Source: Terriglobia bacterium (lineage in GTDB: Bacteria > Acidobacteriota > Terriglobia > Bryobacterales > Bryobacteraceae). Taken from it: a stretch of 59,364 nucleotides of DNA. Each line of letters begins with the position of its first letter. Position 1 is the stretch's first letter. The notes under the pieces are model-generated. The model made no database searches. It had not been told where the DNA came from and saw only the letters and a list, made by a program, of their open reading frames with translations. Where the stretch lies: positions 1 through 59,364 of the forward strand of contig JAJPIT010000021.1 of NCBI GenBank assembly GCA_021324615.1. Reading direction: 5' to 3'. Below, in pieces: positions 24,798 to 33,314 of this stretch. The position numbers were made by a program, and so were the translations under genes.

Positions 24798-25034
24798 TCA
24801 GGCGCATGCGGCCAGGACACGGGTCTGCTCGCCGGAGGCGCGCCGGTAAGATTCGGCGAAATGGGCGTGCATCGGCGCGCAGGCCGGATGGGGATGAATC
24901 TGCACGAAGAGCTGCCCGATCAATTTTCCGCGCAATCCCTTACAGCAGCGCGCCAATTGCGCGGCGGTTTCGCTGGTGCAGGCCTCGCAGTTGAGTCCGA
25001 CTTCAAAGCAAACCTGAGGGTAGTTCTGGTTCAT
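24798..25034 (-). CDS. Small Cys/His-rich protein, unknown
   Basis: A 78-residue frame, MNQNYPQVCFEVGLNCEACT onward. There are seven cysteines (including CEAC and a CC pair) and HPHPACAPMHAHF, which together look like a metal site. Third codon positions are mostly G or C like the neighbours, which supports coding. No clear ribosome site is seen. If it is not real, the 580 bp between 24664 and 25244 hold no gene. I do not know a family. Confidence 0.45.
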   Translation of the reverse strand: MNQNYPQVCFEVGLNCEACTSETAAQLARCCKGLRGKLIGQLFVQIHPHPACAPMHAHFAESYRRASGEQTRVLAACA

Positions 25035-25107
25035 GGCCGAAAGGACATTATGCCTTCTACCGCATTGAGGATAAAGGTATTTGAGGAGGGTTTCCGGGCT
25101 CTCATTT

Positions 25108-25196
25108 GGGGGTGGGGCGCCACCCCCGTAATACCCCCTCGCCAGCAGGGCGGAAAGGCACGGCGCGGTTTTCCGCGGCGGGTGAGGGCTGCTGGC
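25108..25196 (+). other. Nested hairpins, possible structured RNA leader
   Basis: Hairpin 1: GGGGGTGG (25108-25115) with CCACCCCC (25120-25127), 4-nt loop. Hairpin 2: GCCAGCAG (25141-25148) with CTGCTGGC (25189-25196), enclosing GCGGAAA (25150-25156) with TTTCCGC (25170-25176). Alternative pairings exist: CCCCC 25134-25138 with the G run of hairpin 1, and CCCTC 25136-25140 with GAGGG 25184-25188. It ends 48 nt before ATG 25245. There is no T run, so it is not a simple terminator. Inverted repeats do not reveal the strand; the plus strand is assumed from the downstream gene. Confidence 0.4.
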
Positions 25197-25244
25197 ATGA
25201 AACCTGCATTAAAGTCACATCGTGGATACGGCTGGAATCGTCCT

Positions 25245-26990
25245 ATGAGGAAGATGGGGAGCGTGTTAGTCCTGTTTTTACCGATGATCGCGCTGGCGGT
25301 GACTCCCGATTTCCATGTGGAACGGCTGGCGGTTCCGGGCGGATCGGAATTGATCACCGTGTTTGGCCCGATCGCGGGGGCTCAGGGTCCTGCCGACGTG
25401 CCGCTGCTCAGTGTTTTGCGCGACGATCTTGGCCAGGCCGATCCGGAAAGTTCCCGTCTGCGTTACGTTTGGGTGTTGACCTCGATGCCGCCGGGGCTGC
25501 TGCAGCGGGCCGCCGGATCGCTGCCGTTTTTCTACTGGCGCGCCGATGTGGGGCGCGATCCTGACAAGCGCCCGGCGCCGGTGATCGATCTTGGCTCGCC
25601 GGCGCGGCCGGTCTGGCATTCGATCGCCGGAGCCCTGACGCAGGTTTTGGCGCTGGATCCCAGCGGGGCGCTGATCCGCACGCCCACGCGCAGTTACCGG
25701 AATAATTTAGAGGATCAGCGCCGGGTTCGCCTGCTGGAGGGGCTGGCGATCCTGTCCGAACTCGAAGACGACCCGGAGGTAAACGCTTTGTTAAGCGACC
25801 CGGAGCTGACCGAGATCGAGACCCGCCTCGATTTGGGGGCGCAGATGCTGGGCGGCCTGCTCACCACCGAAAAGATACCCTCGGCGTATTTGAAGGAGCG
25901 CACGCGGGCCGAGGAGATGCGGGGCCACAACTGGGAGCTGTTGCGCCAGCGGGCCGAAGCCAACGGGTTATATTTCGAGCCGTTCGGGGTGAACGGGTCG
26001 GCCACGCACGCGCTGTTGTGGATCGCCGCCGGGGATGTGGATTCTCCGCATAAATTCGACGGGCAGTTTCTGGCCATCTCCAATCCCTATCAGGATCCGC
26101 GGCTGATGAACTGGAAGGGCTACCGGGAGGAGCGCCAGGGCCGGGAGATGATCCCGCTGGCGCTTTACGCGCTGGAATACCCAAAGGTTCCGCTGCTGCT
26201 GGTGGATTTCCGGGACACGCATTCGCCCAAGCGGCGCGAAATGATCCGCCACGCCGTCACTGACACGGTCAGCGGCGTTTTGGGGATCTCCAAATTCGGC
26301 AACTGGCCGTACCTGTTTGGCTCGACTGCGTTCAATTTCGTCCGCGTCCGGCACGGGGCGGCCAACAACCGCAACGCGCGGCTGAAAGCGTACGCGGAGG
26401 TGCGCCAATGGCTGGCGCTGGACGATTCGCTTCCGCCGGAGTTGAGCCGCCTGCTGCAACAGCGCCTGGACATGATGGGCGTCAATCCGATGGAGCAGAG
26501 CGTCCGGCGCCAAGCCGAGGTGGCGCGCCGCCAGTACGCGGCGCTGGTCCGCTACGCGACCGATCCCTATGGCCTGCCGGCGCGGATCGAGCACGACCGC
26601 AACCGGGAGTTGACCGCGTACCGGCACGGGGCGGCGGCGCGGTTTGGTTTCCGGATGGCGAGCATCGCCACGCTGGGCCTTGCCGATCACCGCGAGAAAG
26701 AAAGCGGAGCGGAGCTTGAAGCGCGCCTGGACCGGGAGCGGCGGGTGGCCAGCCAGACGCGTTTCCTGGAGATGGTGGCGCGCTCGGGGCCGCAAGCCGA
26801 GATTGTCTGGAACATGGAGGAGGTGCGCCGCGCCGTGGATGAGATCGCGGCGCTGGGCATTCCGCGGAGATCGGCGGGCCTGGTGGCGCGGATCATGCGG
26901 GAGACGCAGGATGAGGAAACGCGGGCGATCTGCGCGCGCGCTCTGGAATCGCTGGACGCTGGCGCGGCCGGCGGCGGGTTCGAGGAATGA
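25245..26990 (+). CDS. Secreted protein of unknown function, coupled to phosphodiesterase
   Basis: I start at ATG 25245 (MRKMGSVLVLFLPMIALAVT, a signal peptide). The same frame is open further upstream to 24714, but that part is low in coding character and runs through the hairpins. 581 residues. No catalytic motif is recognised. A Gly/His segment FGVNGSATHALLWIAAGD and LYALEYPKVPLLLVDFRDTHSPKRREM lie in the middle, and the C-terminal 180 residues are helical and charged (RQAEVARRQYAALVRYA, then AELEARLDRERRVASQ). It overlaps the next gene by 4 bp (ATGA), so the two proteins probably act together in the envelope. Confidence 0.7.
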   Translation: MRKMGSVLVLFLPMIALAVTPDFHVERLAVPGGSELITVFGPIAGAQGPADVPLLSVLRDDLGQADPESSRLRYVWVLTSMPPGLLQRAAGSLPFFYWRADVGRDPDKRPAPVIDLGSPARPVWHSIAGALTQVLALDPSGALIRTPTRSYRNNLEDQRRVRLLEGLAILSELEDDPEVNALLSDPELTEIETRLDLGAQMLGGLLTTEKIPSAYLKERTRAEEMRGHNWELLRQRAEANGLYFEPFGVNGSATHALLWIAAGDVDSPHKFDGQFLAISNPYQDPRLMNWKGYREERQGREMIPLALYALEYPKVPLLLVDFRDTHSPKRREMIRHAVTDTVSGVLGISKFGNWPYLFGSTAFNFVRVRHGAANNRNARLKAYAEVRQWLALDDSLPPELSRLLQQRLDMMGVNPMEQSVRRQAEVARRQYAALVRYATDPYGLPARIEHDRNRELTAYRHGAAARFGFRMASIATLGLADHREKESGAELEARLDRERRVASQTRFLEMVARSGPQAEIVWNMEEVRRAVDEIAALGIPRRSAGLVARIMRETQDEETRAICARALESLDAGAAGGGFEE

Positions 26991-29305
26991 GGCCGGCGCT
27001 GGTTCTGGTGTTGGCGTGCGGCGCGGCGGCGCAGGCCAAAGTCGACCGCGTGGTGATCCTCAAAGTCGACGGGCTGCCGGATTCGGTTTTAGAGCGCTAC
27101 CTGGACGAACGCGCCGGCGGGGCGCGCCAGGGACACAGCCGGCTGCCGTGGATCGAGCATGTTTTTCACGACAACGGCGTGTGGATGGCGAATTTCTACG
27201 TGCGCGGGCTCAGCCTGTCCTCGCCGTCGTGGTCTCTGCTGGACACCGGCCGTCATCTGGAAATCCGGGGCAACGCCGAGTACGACCGCTATACGCTGCG
27301 GGTCTACGACTACATGAACTTTTTCCCGTTTTATTGGGGATATGCTCGGGACCGCCGCGCCGACATGCCGGGAGTCGCACTGCTGGATGAGAATCACATC
27401 CCGCTGCTGATCGACCACTTCGGCCGCGGCGAGCGCTACCAGAGTTTTCAACTCTATCAGCGTGGGGTGCGCTGGAAGACGCTGGAAGACAGCGCCGAAA
27501 CGGCGTTCAAAAAGAACCCGCGCGATCTTCTGGACGAATGGCTCACCGGATTCGAGATCGGCGGAGCGCTGGGCCAGCAAACCGAGCAGGAGCTGATCCG
27601 CAAGCTGGCCGATCCGAAGGTTCGCTACCTGGACTATTTCACGGGCGACTACGACCACCTTGCGCACCTGGCCAAGGACCGCCTGGCGCAGCGCGGCGTG
27701 GTGGAGCGGCTGGATGGGCTGGTGGGGCGGATCTGGGCGGCCATCGAAACCAGCCCGCTGGCTTCCACCACGCTGCTGGTGATGGTTTCCGATCACGGCA
27801 TGAACACGTCGGAGGACACCTATAGCCAGGGCTACAACCTGATCGACTGGTTCAACAGCGCCGAGGGCGGCGGCCACCACGTGCTCACCAACCGGCATCC
27901 GCTGACCGAGTTCAAGATCCGCGGCCTGGATCCGTTTGTGAGCGAGGTGATCTCGCCGAGCCCGCAGTCGTTTTATCTGGCGGGGCAGGCGCGCGAATAT
28001 CCCACGGCGGTGATGGATCTGGACGGCAACGAGCGCGCCTCTATCAGCCTGCGCAACAATTCGCTGAACATCATCCACATCCTGCTGGACCAGCTTACGC
28101 GCAAGAAGCCGGCGGGGCGGCTACGCGCCGCCGAAATCGGCGCGCTATTTTCGACCCTGGACCGGGTGCGGCCGCAGTGGCGGCGGAACGTGGAGGAGTT
28201 GAGCCGGGAAATCGCGCAGTTGCGAACGCAGATCGAGCGGCAGGAAGCGCTGGTGGCGTCGCAGCCGAAGAAGTTCAGCGCGGCGCAGGTTGAGGCGGGG
28301 CTGGCCGAGCAGGCCAGGCGCGACGCGCAGCGGCTGGATCAGATGCGGCTGGAAGAGCGCGGTTACGCCGATTACATCGCGGCGATGCGGCGGCTGTTGT
28401 CGCTCGATCCGGCGGATTTCGATCCGGGGAAGTTCAACGCGCAGCAGTTGATCCCGCAGCGCTCGCTGGGGGAGGCCAATTCGCCGGGGGATCTGCAACG
28501 TTACGTGGTGGGGCCTTCGGAGGAGGGGATGGTCCTGGCGGCCGACGGTTCGCTCGATATGGAGCGCAGCTTCCGCCGCATCGACTACTTCGCGGCGCTT
28601 GGCGCGCTGGCGGTGCGCAACAACGTTCAACGGGGCGTTTCGCCGCGGCCGGTGGATTTCATCGCCACGCCGCTGGAAGACGCGGTGTGGCTGTGGCGGT
28701 CGCCCGAGCGCCAGGCGCGAATTGAGTGGCGGACGACCGCGGCCGGCGGAACCGAGTTGCGCTACGTCCCGGTCGCGCACCTGAGCCAGGACGATTCGGG
28801 CCGGCTGCGCTACGACCGCGTCCGGCTCGGCCCCGGCTTTCCGCTGGAATATTTCGAAGATACCCAGCTCGACGCGGCGCCGCAGTGGCTGGAGGACTGG
28901 CACACCGAGCGGGAGTGGCTGAAGGCGGTGCACCGGACGAAATATTCCAACGGCATCATCGGGATCGTTGAAGAGCTGCGGATCCCGCCCGTTTCCGATG
29001 CTTATCTGGAGCGCAAGCGCGAGCTGCGGCGCCCGGATTTTATCGTTTTTGCCAACAATCACTGGAATTTTAACGTCCGCGGCTTTAATCCGGGCGGGAA
29101 TCACGGGTCGTTTTTCCGCGTTTCCACGCATTCGGTGCTGCTTTTCGCCGGAGGCGCGGACACCGGGATTCCTCGCGGCCTGCGGGTGGAGACGCCTTAC
29201 GACAGCCTCAGCTTTATGCCGACGATTCTCGATCTGATGGGGAAAGGCGACGCGTCTTTGCCGGGCGAGCCGATTGGCGAGCTGGCGGGGGGCGGCGGGC
29301 GGTGA
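26987..29305 (+). CDS. Secreted alkaline-phosphatase-superfamily phosphodiesterase
   Basis: A 772-residue protein with signal peptide 1-17. The metal-site pattern of nucleotide pyrophosphatase/phosphodiesterases is visible: D28 in VVILKVDGLP, a Ser-rich nucleophile region SLSSPSWSLLDTG (75-87), GDYDHLAHL (D223, H224, H227), VSDHGMN (D269, H270) and GGHH (297-298). A coiled-coil-like segment, EELSREIAQLRTQIERQEAL, lies near residues 403-422, inside the catalytic domain or splitting it, which is unusual. The final catalytic-domain part returns near 690-740 (NPGGNHGSFFRVSTHSVLLFAGG). Probably cleaves a phosphodiester, phosphonate or sulfate ester outside the cytoplasm. Coupled with the preceding gene. 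Confidence 0.8.
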   Translation: MRPALVLVLACGAAAQAKVDRVVILKVDGLPDSVLERYLDERAGGARQGHSRLPWIEHVFHDNGVWMANFYVRGLSLSSPSWSLLDTGRHLEIRGNAEYDRYTLRVYDYMNFFPFYWGYARDRRADMPGVALLDENHIPLLIDHFGRGERYQSFQLYQRGVRWKTLEDSAETAFKKNPRDLLDEWLTGFEIGGALGQQTEQELIRKLADPKVRYLDYFTGDYDHLAHLAKDRLAQRGVVERLDGLVGRIWAAIETSPLASTTLLVMVSDHGMNTSEDTYSQGYNLIDWFNSAEGGGHHVLTNRHPLTEFKIRGLDPFVSEVISPSPQSFYLAGQAREYPTAVMDLDGNERASISLRNNSLNIIHILLDQLTRKKPAGRLRAAEIGALFSTLDRVRPQWRRNVEELSREIAQLRTQIERQEALVASQPKKFSAAQVEAGLAEQARRDAQRLDQMRLEERGYADYIAAMRRLLSLDPADFDPGKFNAQQLIPQRSLGEANSPGDLQRYVVGPSEEGMVLAADGSLDMERSFRRIDYFAALGALAVRNNVQRGVSPRPVDFIATPLEDAVWLWRSPERQARIEWRTTAAGGTELRYVPVAHLSQDDSGRLRYDRVRLGPGFPLEYFEDTQLDAAPQWLEDWHTEREWLKAVHRTKYSNGIIGIVEELRIPPVSDAYLERKRELRRPDFIVFANNHWNFNVRGFNPGGNHGSFFRVSTHSVLLFAGGADTGIPRGLRVETPYDSLSFMPTILDLMGKGDASLPGEPIGELAGGGGR

Positions 29306-29346
29306 GGTGTTTGAAACAAAATCGGCCGCGGATGATCTAACCGGTT

Positions 29347-29538
29347 ATGGATCCGGCTGGCCAAGGCGAGTTGCTGGTGGCCGGCGGCGCATCGGGCCGC
29401 GAGGAGGGCCCCGGGCTGGAGGCCGACGGCGGCGCGGCCGAGCGGCGGCGAATTGTGTCCCGGCACATGGCCGCGCTGGCCGAGCATGAGCGCCATCTGG
29501 CCGAGCTCGAGCGGGGAATCAAAGCTTGTTGCCGTTAA
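29347..29538 (+). CDS. Possible small charged helical protein
   Basis: A 63-residue frame whose second half, RRRIVSRHMAALAEHERHLAE, is a heptad-like amphipathic helix. The start ATG 29347 has no ribosome site. The opposite strand is also open here (29197-29577) but reads as low-complexity Pro/Ser/Arg. Coding is uncertain. The remaining parts of 29306-29599 hold nothing else I can support. Confidence 0.3.
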   Translation: MDPAGQGELLVAGGASGREEGPGLEADGGAAERRRIVSRHMAALAEHERHLAELERGIKACCR

Positions 29539-29599
29539 GCGCTTCCGCCGCGCCGGATTTTTCAAAAATTCAAGCAATATAATTTATTTTGAGAGAAGC

Positions 29600-29830
29600 G
29601 TGCATCCTGCGTCCTACGCGGAGTGGATTGCGTTGATCGAGCGCTACCGGCGCGCGGTGAGAGCCTACACCGAGGCCGTGCAGTCCCTGGCCCGCGCCAC
29701 CGGCGGCGCCGGCGCCGATTACGAAGCCGCGTTGAAAAAGGTGGAACAAACGCATCAGGTCTGCGAAAAGCTGCGGGAGGCTTTGAAAGCGTACTCGCAC
29801 AAGGACGCCACCAGCCCGTCTTTGAAATAA
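29600..29830 (+). CDS. Small helical protein (76 residues)
   Basis: GTG 29600 follows GAGAGAAG and gives MHPASYAEWIALIERYRRAV and a second amphipathic helix (YEAALKKVEQTHQVCEKLREALKAY). No membrane segment or signal. I recall similar short EW-x-x-L-x-x-RYR-x-AVRAY proteins in Acidobacteria, of unknown function; this is from memory. The upstream extension of the frame has little coding character. Confidence 0.6.
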   Translation: MHPASYAEWIALIERYRRAVRAYTEAVQSLARATGGAGADYEAALKKVEQTHQVCEKLREALKAYSHKDATSPSLK

Positions 29831-29846
29831 GAGCCGAAAAACAAAT

Positions 29847-29866
29847 GGCGGAGGTTCCGCTCCGCC
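29847..29866 (+). terminator. Hairpin after small gene, weak terminator candidate
   Basis: GGCGGAG (29847-29853) and CTCCGCC (29860-29866) with a 6-nt loop, 17 nt after the stop at 29830. No T tract follows, so factor-independent termination is doubtful. Confidence 0.3.
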
Positions 29867-29995
29867 GCCCCCTCCGGTTGATTTCACAGAATTTGATGAT
29901 TCCTTGTGTTATTTTGCGAGGGTCTGGAAAAAATTTGACGTAACAGATATCCTGTGGATGTCATCTAGATGGCAATAAGCAGACCGGAGGGTGGC

Positions 29996-30181
29996 ATGCT
30001 GATCGACCCGGACCAGGTGCGGGAAAGCATGAGATCGGCCATCGAACGGGTACGCAAGAGATTCGCGGATCCCTTCTCGTCCGAGGCGGCGGGTGAGCCG
30101 GAGTCCCCGGGCGCGGAGGCGGAAGGGCCGCAGCCAGATCAGAACGGTCCGAAGCCCGGATCGAGCCCCTGCCAGCACTGA
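29996..30181 (+). CDS. Small acidic protein overlapping the hmgA end
   Basis: A 61-residue frame from ATG 29996, 4 nt after GGAGGG; ATG 29969 is an in-frame alternative. It begins [20 protein letters not shown], a helix, then a Pro/Glu/Gly-rich disordered tail. Its last 43 bp overlap the convergent homogentisate dioxygenase gene. A single CGTAACA (29939-29945) and the palindrome CATCTAGATG (29962-29971) lie upstream. The good ribosome site supports it; the overlap argues for caution. Confidence 0.45.
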   Translation: MLIDPDQVRESMRSAIERVRKRFADPFSSEAAGEPESPGAEAEGPQPDQNGPKPGSSPCQH

Positions 30182-31476
30182 TAGTAATCGTGTTGCAGCT
30201 CGCCGGACTCGAGGGCGAAGCGGGTGGGCCGCAGGATGTAGCGTGTTTCGAACATGAACGCCATGGTATCGTCGACTTTTTGCGGGACCAGGTTGGCGTT
30301 GACGGCGCGCTGGTAAGTGGCGGCGTCGGGGCCGTGGGCGCTCCAGCAGTTGTGCAGGCTGGCTCCGCCGGGCAGGAATCCCTCGGCTTTGGCGTCGTAG
30401 ACGCCGTGAATCAGGCCCATAAACTCGGCCATGGCGTTGCGGTGGAACCAGGGCGGGCGGAAAGTATGCTCGGCCACCAGCCACCGGGGCGGAAAGACCA
30501 CGAAATCGACGTTGGCCACGCCGGGGGTTGGCGAAGGCGAGGTCAAGACGGTGAAGATGGAGGGATCGGGATGGTCGAAGCTGATCGATCCGAGGGCCAT
30601 GAAGTGGCGGAGGTTGTACTTATAAGGCGCCAGATTGCCGTGCCAGGCCACGACGTCCAGGGGTGAAGCCGGGGTCTCCAGGGCCCAGAGATTTCCGGCG
30701 AATTTGGCGACGATCTGGCAGGGCTGGCGGTCGTCCTCGAAGGCGGCCACGGGCGTGGAGAAGTCGCGGGGGTTGGCGAGGCCGTTGGCGCCGATGGGGC
30801 CCAGTTCCGGCAGGCGGAACATGGCGCCGTAATTTTCGCAGACATAACCGCGAACCGGGCCCCCGGGCAGTTCGACGCGGAAGCGCAGCCCGCGGGGGAT
30901 CACGGCGATCTCCTGCGGGGCTACTTCCAGGATTCCCAGCTCGGTTGCCAGCCGCAGCGAGCCCTGCTGCGGGACGATCATCATTTCGCCGTCGGCGTTA
31001 TAAAAAACTTTGCGCGACATCGAGCGATTGGCGGTGTAGATGTGCACCGCCATGCCGGCCTGGAGGCTGGCGTCGCCGTTGCCGGCGATGGTGATGAGGC
31101 CCTCGACGAAGTCGGTGGGCTCGGCGGGAATGGGAAGAGGACTCCAGCGCAGTTGGGTCGGCGGCGGATCGGCTTCCTGGAACGGCGTGGAGCGCAGCAG
31201 GCGGCTGCCGATGCGCTGAAAGGGCCGGTTGTGCGCGGCGGAGGGGCGGATGCGATAGACCCAGGTGCGGCGGTTTTCGGCGCGCGGCATGGTGAAGGAC
31301 GTTCCGGAAAGCTGCTCGGCGTAGAGGCCGTAGGGCACCTTCTGCGGGCTGTTCTGGCCTTCCACCAGCACGCCGGGGCGGGCCTCGGAGACGAAGTGAT
31401 TCCCGAAGCCGGCCTGATATTTCAAATCGCTTTTGACGGGGGGCGGAGCGGAAGCGGGATCAACCGTGGGAGTCAT
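30139..31476 (-). CDS. hmgA: Homogentisate 1,2-dioxygenase
   Basis: A 445-residue protein of the usual length. It opens the aromatic ring of homogentisate to maleylacetoacetate in tyrosine and phenylalanine breakdown. The family signature [20 protein letters not shown] is at residues 23-42. By comparison with the human enzyme the Fe(II) ligands are H345 and E351 in [11 protein letters not shown] and H381 in [11 protein letters not shown], all present. [16 protein letters not shown] (277-292) is also typical. No fumarylacetoacetase or maleylacetoacetate isomerase gene is adjacent, so the pathway is scattered. The start ATG 31476 has only a weak ribosome site. Cytoplasmic. Confidence 0.96.
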   Translation of the reverse strand: MTPTVDPASAPPPVKSDLKYQAGFGNHFVSEARPGVLVEGQNSPQKVPYGLYAEQLSGTSFTMPRAENRRTWVYRIRPSAAHNRPFQRIGSRLLRSTPFQEADPPPTQLRWSPLPIPAEPTDFVEGLITIAGNGDASLQAGMAVHIYTANRSMSRKVFYNADGEMMIVPQQGSLRLATELGILEVAPQEIAVIPRGLRFRVELPGGPVRGYVCENYGAMFRLPELGPIGANGLANPRDFSTPVAAFEDDRQPCQIVAKFAGNLWALETPASPLDVVAWHGNLAPYKYNLRHFMALGSISFDHPDPSIFTVLTSPSPTPGVANVDFVVFPPRWLVAEHTFRPPWFHRNAMAEFMGLIHGVYDAKAEGFLPGGASLHNCWSAHGPDAATYQRAVNANLVPQKVDDTMAFMFETRYILRPTRFALESGELQHDYYQCWQGLDPGFGPF

Positions 31477-31550
31477 CGCAATCCCGTGGTAACACAGCAG
31501 GGAATCGCAGTCAACACTGCCGGGCAGCGGGCCTCGCTACACTGAAACGC

Positions 31551-32327
31551 ATGGGTGCGTGGAGCCCGCGGCAGTATCAGAAATTTTCGGATTTGCGCAA
31601 TCGCGCCTGCCGCGATCTGGCGGCGCATGTGGAGGTTGCCGAAGCGCGCCGGGTGGTGGATCTGGGCTGCGGGCCGGGCAATCTTGGCGGCATCGCACCG
31701 GACTACTGGCCGCGCGCCTCGATCAAGGGGATTGACAGCTCGCCGGAGATGATCGAAGCCGCGCGCCGGTCCTTTCCCGGCCATGAGTGGCTGCTGGGGG
31801 ACATCGCCGAGTGGGCGGAGTCGGAAGAGCGCTGCGATATTGTGTTCTCCAACGCGGCGCTGCAATGGGTGCCCGATCATGGCGGGCTTTTTCCGAAGCT
31901 GTTCCGGCACGTCAATCCGGGCGGCGCACTGGCGGTGCAGATGCCCGCCTATGACGCTCCGCAGTACGAAATTTTGCGGGAGATGGCCGCGGCCGGGCGG
32001 TGGCGGCGCTGGTTCCCGGAAGGCCGGGCCCGGGAATGGCGCTGTCATGAGCTCGATTTTTATCACGATCTGTTAAAACCGCAGGCGGCGCGCCTGGATT
32101 TATGGGCCACCGAATACTGGCAGGTGATGGCGGACGTAAACGGCATTGTGGAGTTTTACAAAAGCACGGGCCTGCGCCCGTATCTGGATCCGATCGGGGA
32201 CGCGGGCGAGCGGGAGCGTTTTTTGGAGGAGTATGCCGGCCGTCTGGACGGCGTGTTCCGGCACGCGGCCGGCGGCGGGGTGTTTTTTCCGATGCGGCGG
32301 ATCTTCATCATCGCAGGCCGGGATTGA
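31551..32327 (+). CDS. tam: Trans-aconitate 2-methyltransferase-like protein
   Basis: A 258-residue SAM-dependent methyltransferase. Motif I VVDLGCGPGN is at 35-44, and GIDSSPEMIEAAR follows as motif Post-I. Tam-specific features are the start WSPRQYQKF, FSNAALQWVPDH and MPAYDAPQ, and the C-terminal LRPYLDPI followed by FFPMRRIFIIA. Tam methylates trans-aconitate, a by-product inhibitor of aconitase. Divergent from hmgA, 74 bp apart, without a visible ribosome site. Function is inferred from family resemblance; a related small-acid methyltransferase is possible. Confidence 0.85.
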   Translation: MGAWSPRQYQKFSDLRNRACRDLAAHVEVAEARRVVDLGCGPGNLGGIAPDYWPRASIKGIDSSPEMIEAARRSFPGHEWLLGDIAEWAESEERCDIVFSNAALQWVPDHGGLFPKLFRHVNPGGALAVQMPAYDAPQYEILREMAAAGRWRRWFPEGRAREWRCHELDFYHDLLKPQAARLDLWATEYWQVMADVNGIVEFYKSTGLRPYLDPIGDAGERERFLEEYAGRLDGVFRHAAGGGVFFPMRRIFIIAGRD

Positions 32328-32438
32328 GCGGCGCGGGTCCGGTCACGGCTGCTCCGATTTTTTATTTCGTTTTCGGGCACCGCGTTAGGCGCGTTGCTGC
32401 GGGGGGCGGCCGGGGCCGCCGCCTAAAATTTCCGCGGA

Positions 32439-33068
32439 ATGGATCCCCACGCGATTTCGCAGATTCTGGCCGCCTGGAGCGGCGCTCCGCGGGAAACCGA
32501 TGCGGACTACTTTCGGGTGTGGCAGCGCGCGGCGGTCGGGCTGCAAAACGCGCTGCGCGTCTGGATTCCGGAGCTGTACTTTGCGCCGCTGGAGCGTTTT
32601 GAGGACCGGGCTGGTGCGTATTCGATGATCGTTTACGCCGCCAGCCGTCCCTGCTACGGCAAGCCGCGCACCGAGTTTACCTACTTCGTTCCCGATCCGG
32701 AGACGTTGAATCTGGCGCTGCGCTGCATTGGCAGCCGGACGCGCCGGGTGCTGGGGCCGGTTGAGAAGCGGCTGCGCGAAAGCGGCCGCGCCGATCTGGC
32801 CTTACGCTATCTTCCGGTGTGGCACGAAGATATTGTGCGCGCGGTGCGGAACAAGCCGGCTCGCCTGATCGATCTGCTGGCGGCCGACGCGCGTCTGGTG
32901 AACGCGGTGATCGATCTGGGCGCGACGGGAAACGTCCGGCGATTCCAGAGCGCGGCAGCTCTGGCGCTGCGTTCGGTGGCGGGTGTCGATATGCGCGGGC
33001 TGGCGATGCGCGCGCTGGAGCTGGCCACGGCGCTGGTGGCGCCGGAAGCGGCGGCGGTCCGGCAGTGA
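32439..33068 (+). CDS. Conserved-looking protein of unknown function
   Basis: A 209-residue soluble protein without signal peptide. The first half has a mixed alpha/beta character with DADYFRVWQRAAVGLQNALR and SMIVYAASRPCYGKPRTEFTY. The C-terminal half is helical and ends Ala-rich. I see no catalytic motif and know no family. It stands alone between tam and the molybdenum-hydroxylase operon. Confidence 0.65.
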   Translation: MDPHAISQILAAWSGAPRETDADYFRVWQRAAVGLQNALRVWIPELYFAPLERFEDRAGAYSMIVYAASRPCYGKPRTEFTYFVPDPETLNLALRCIGSRTRRVLGPVEKRLRESGRADLALRYLPVWHEDIVRAVRNKPARLIDLLAADARLVNAVIDLGATGNVRRFQSAAALALRSVAGVDMRGLAMRALELATALVAPEAAAVRQ

Positions 33069-33204
33069 CGGCACTGTTTCATGCGGCGCGCAAGCCGCGG
33101 ATTATTCTGGGATTTTCTGACGAGCGCGGGAGGACCGGAGCGGCGCGGCTGGTTTTTGGACGTGCTTGTGCCGGATGGGCCTGTGCAAACTTGCGCGGCG
33201 GGTA

Positions 33205-33210
33205 TATAAT
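33205..33210 (+). promoter_or_regulatory. Candidate -10 box for molybdenum-hydroxylase operon
   Basis: TATAAT within GGTATATAAT, about 100 nt upstream of the first gene. The best -35 at 17-nt spacing (TGTGCA, 33182-33187) is weak. A perfect 14-bp palindrome GCGGGCGCGCCCGC lies downstream at 33255-33268 and could be an operator. Confidence 0.4.
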
Positions 33211-33314
33211 ACTTGCCAAGTTAATATGTGGATCGGTCCGGATGCGTGGGCGCAGCGGGCGCGCCCGCCGCAAAACGGCGTTGGTAGCAATCTCTTAGGG
33301 AGGTAATGCTCAAC

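Noticed and set aside
24714-25244. N-terminal extension of the secreted protein at 25245
   Set aside because: It runs through the hairpin region, lacks coding character and places the signal peptide at residue 178.
29197-29577. 126-codon minus-strand frame after the phosphodiesterase gene
   Set aside because: Overlaps the 3' end of a sound gene and reads as Pro/Ser/Arg-rich low complexity.
29847-29866. Firm rho-independent terminator call
   Set aside because: The stem is good but no T run follows; kept only as a weak candidate.
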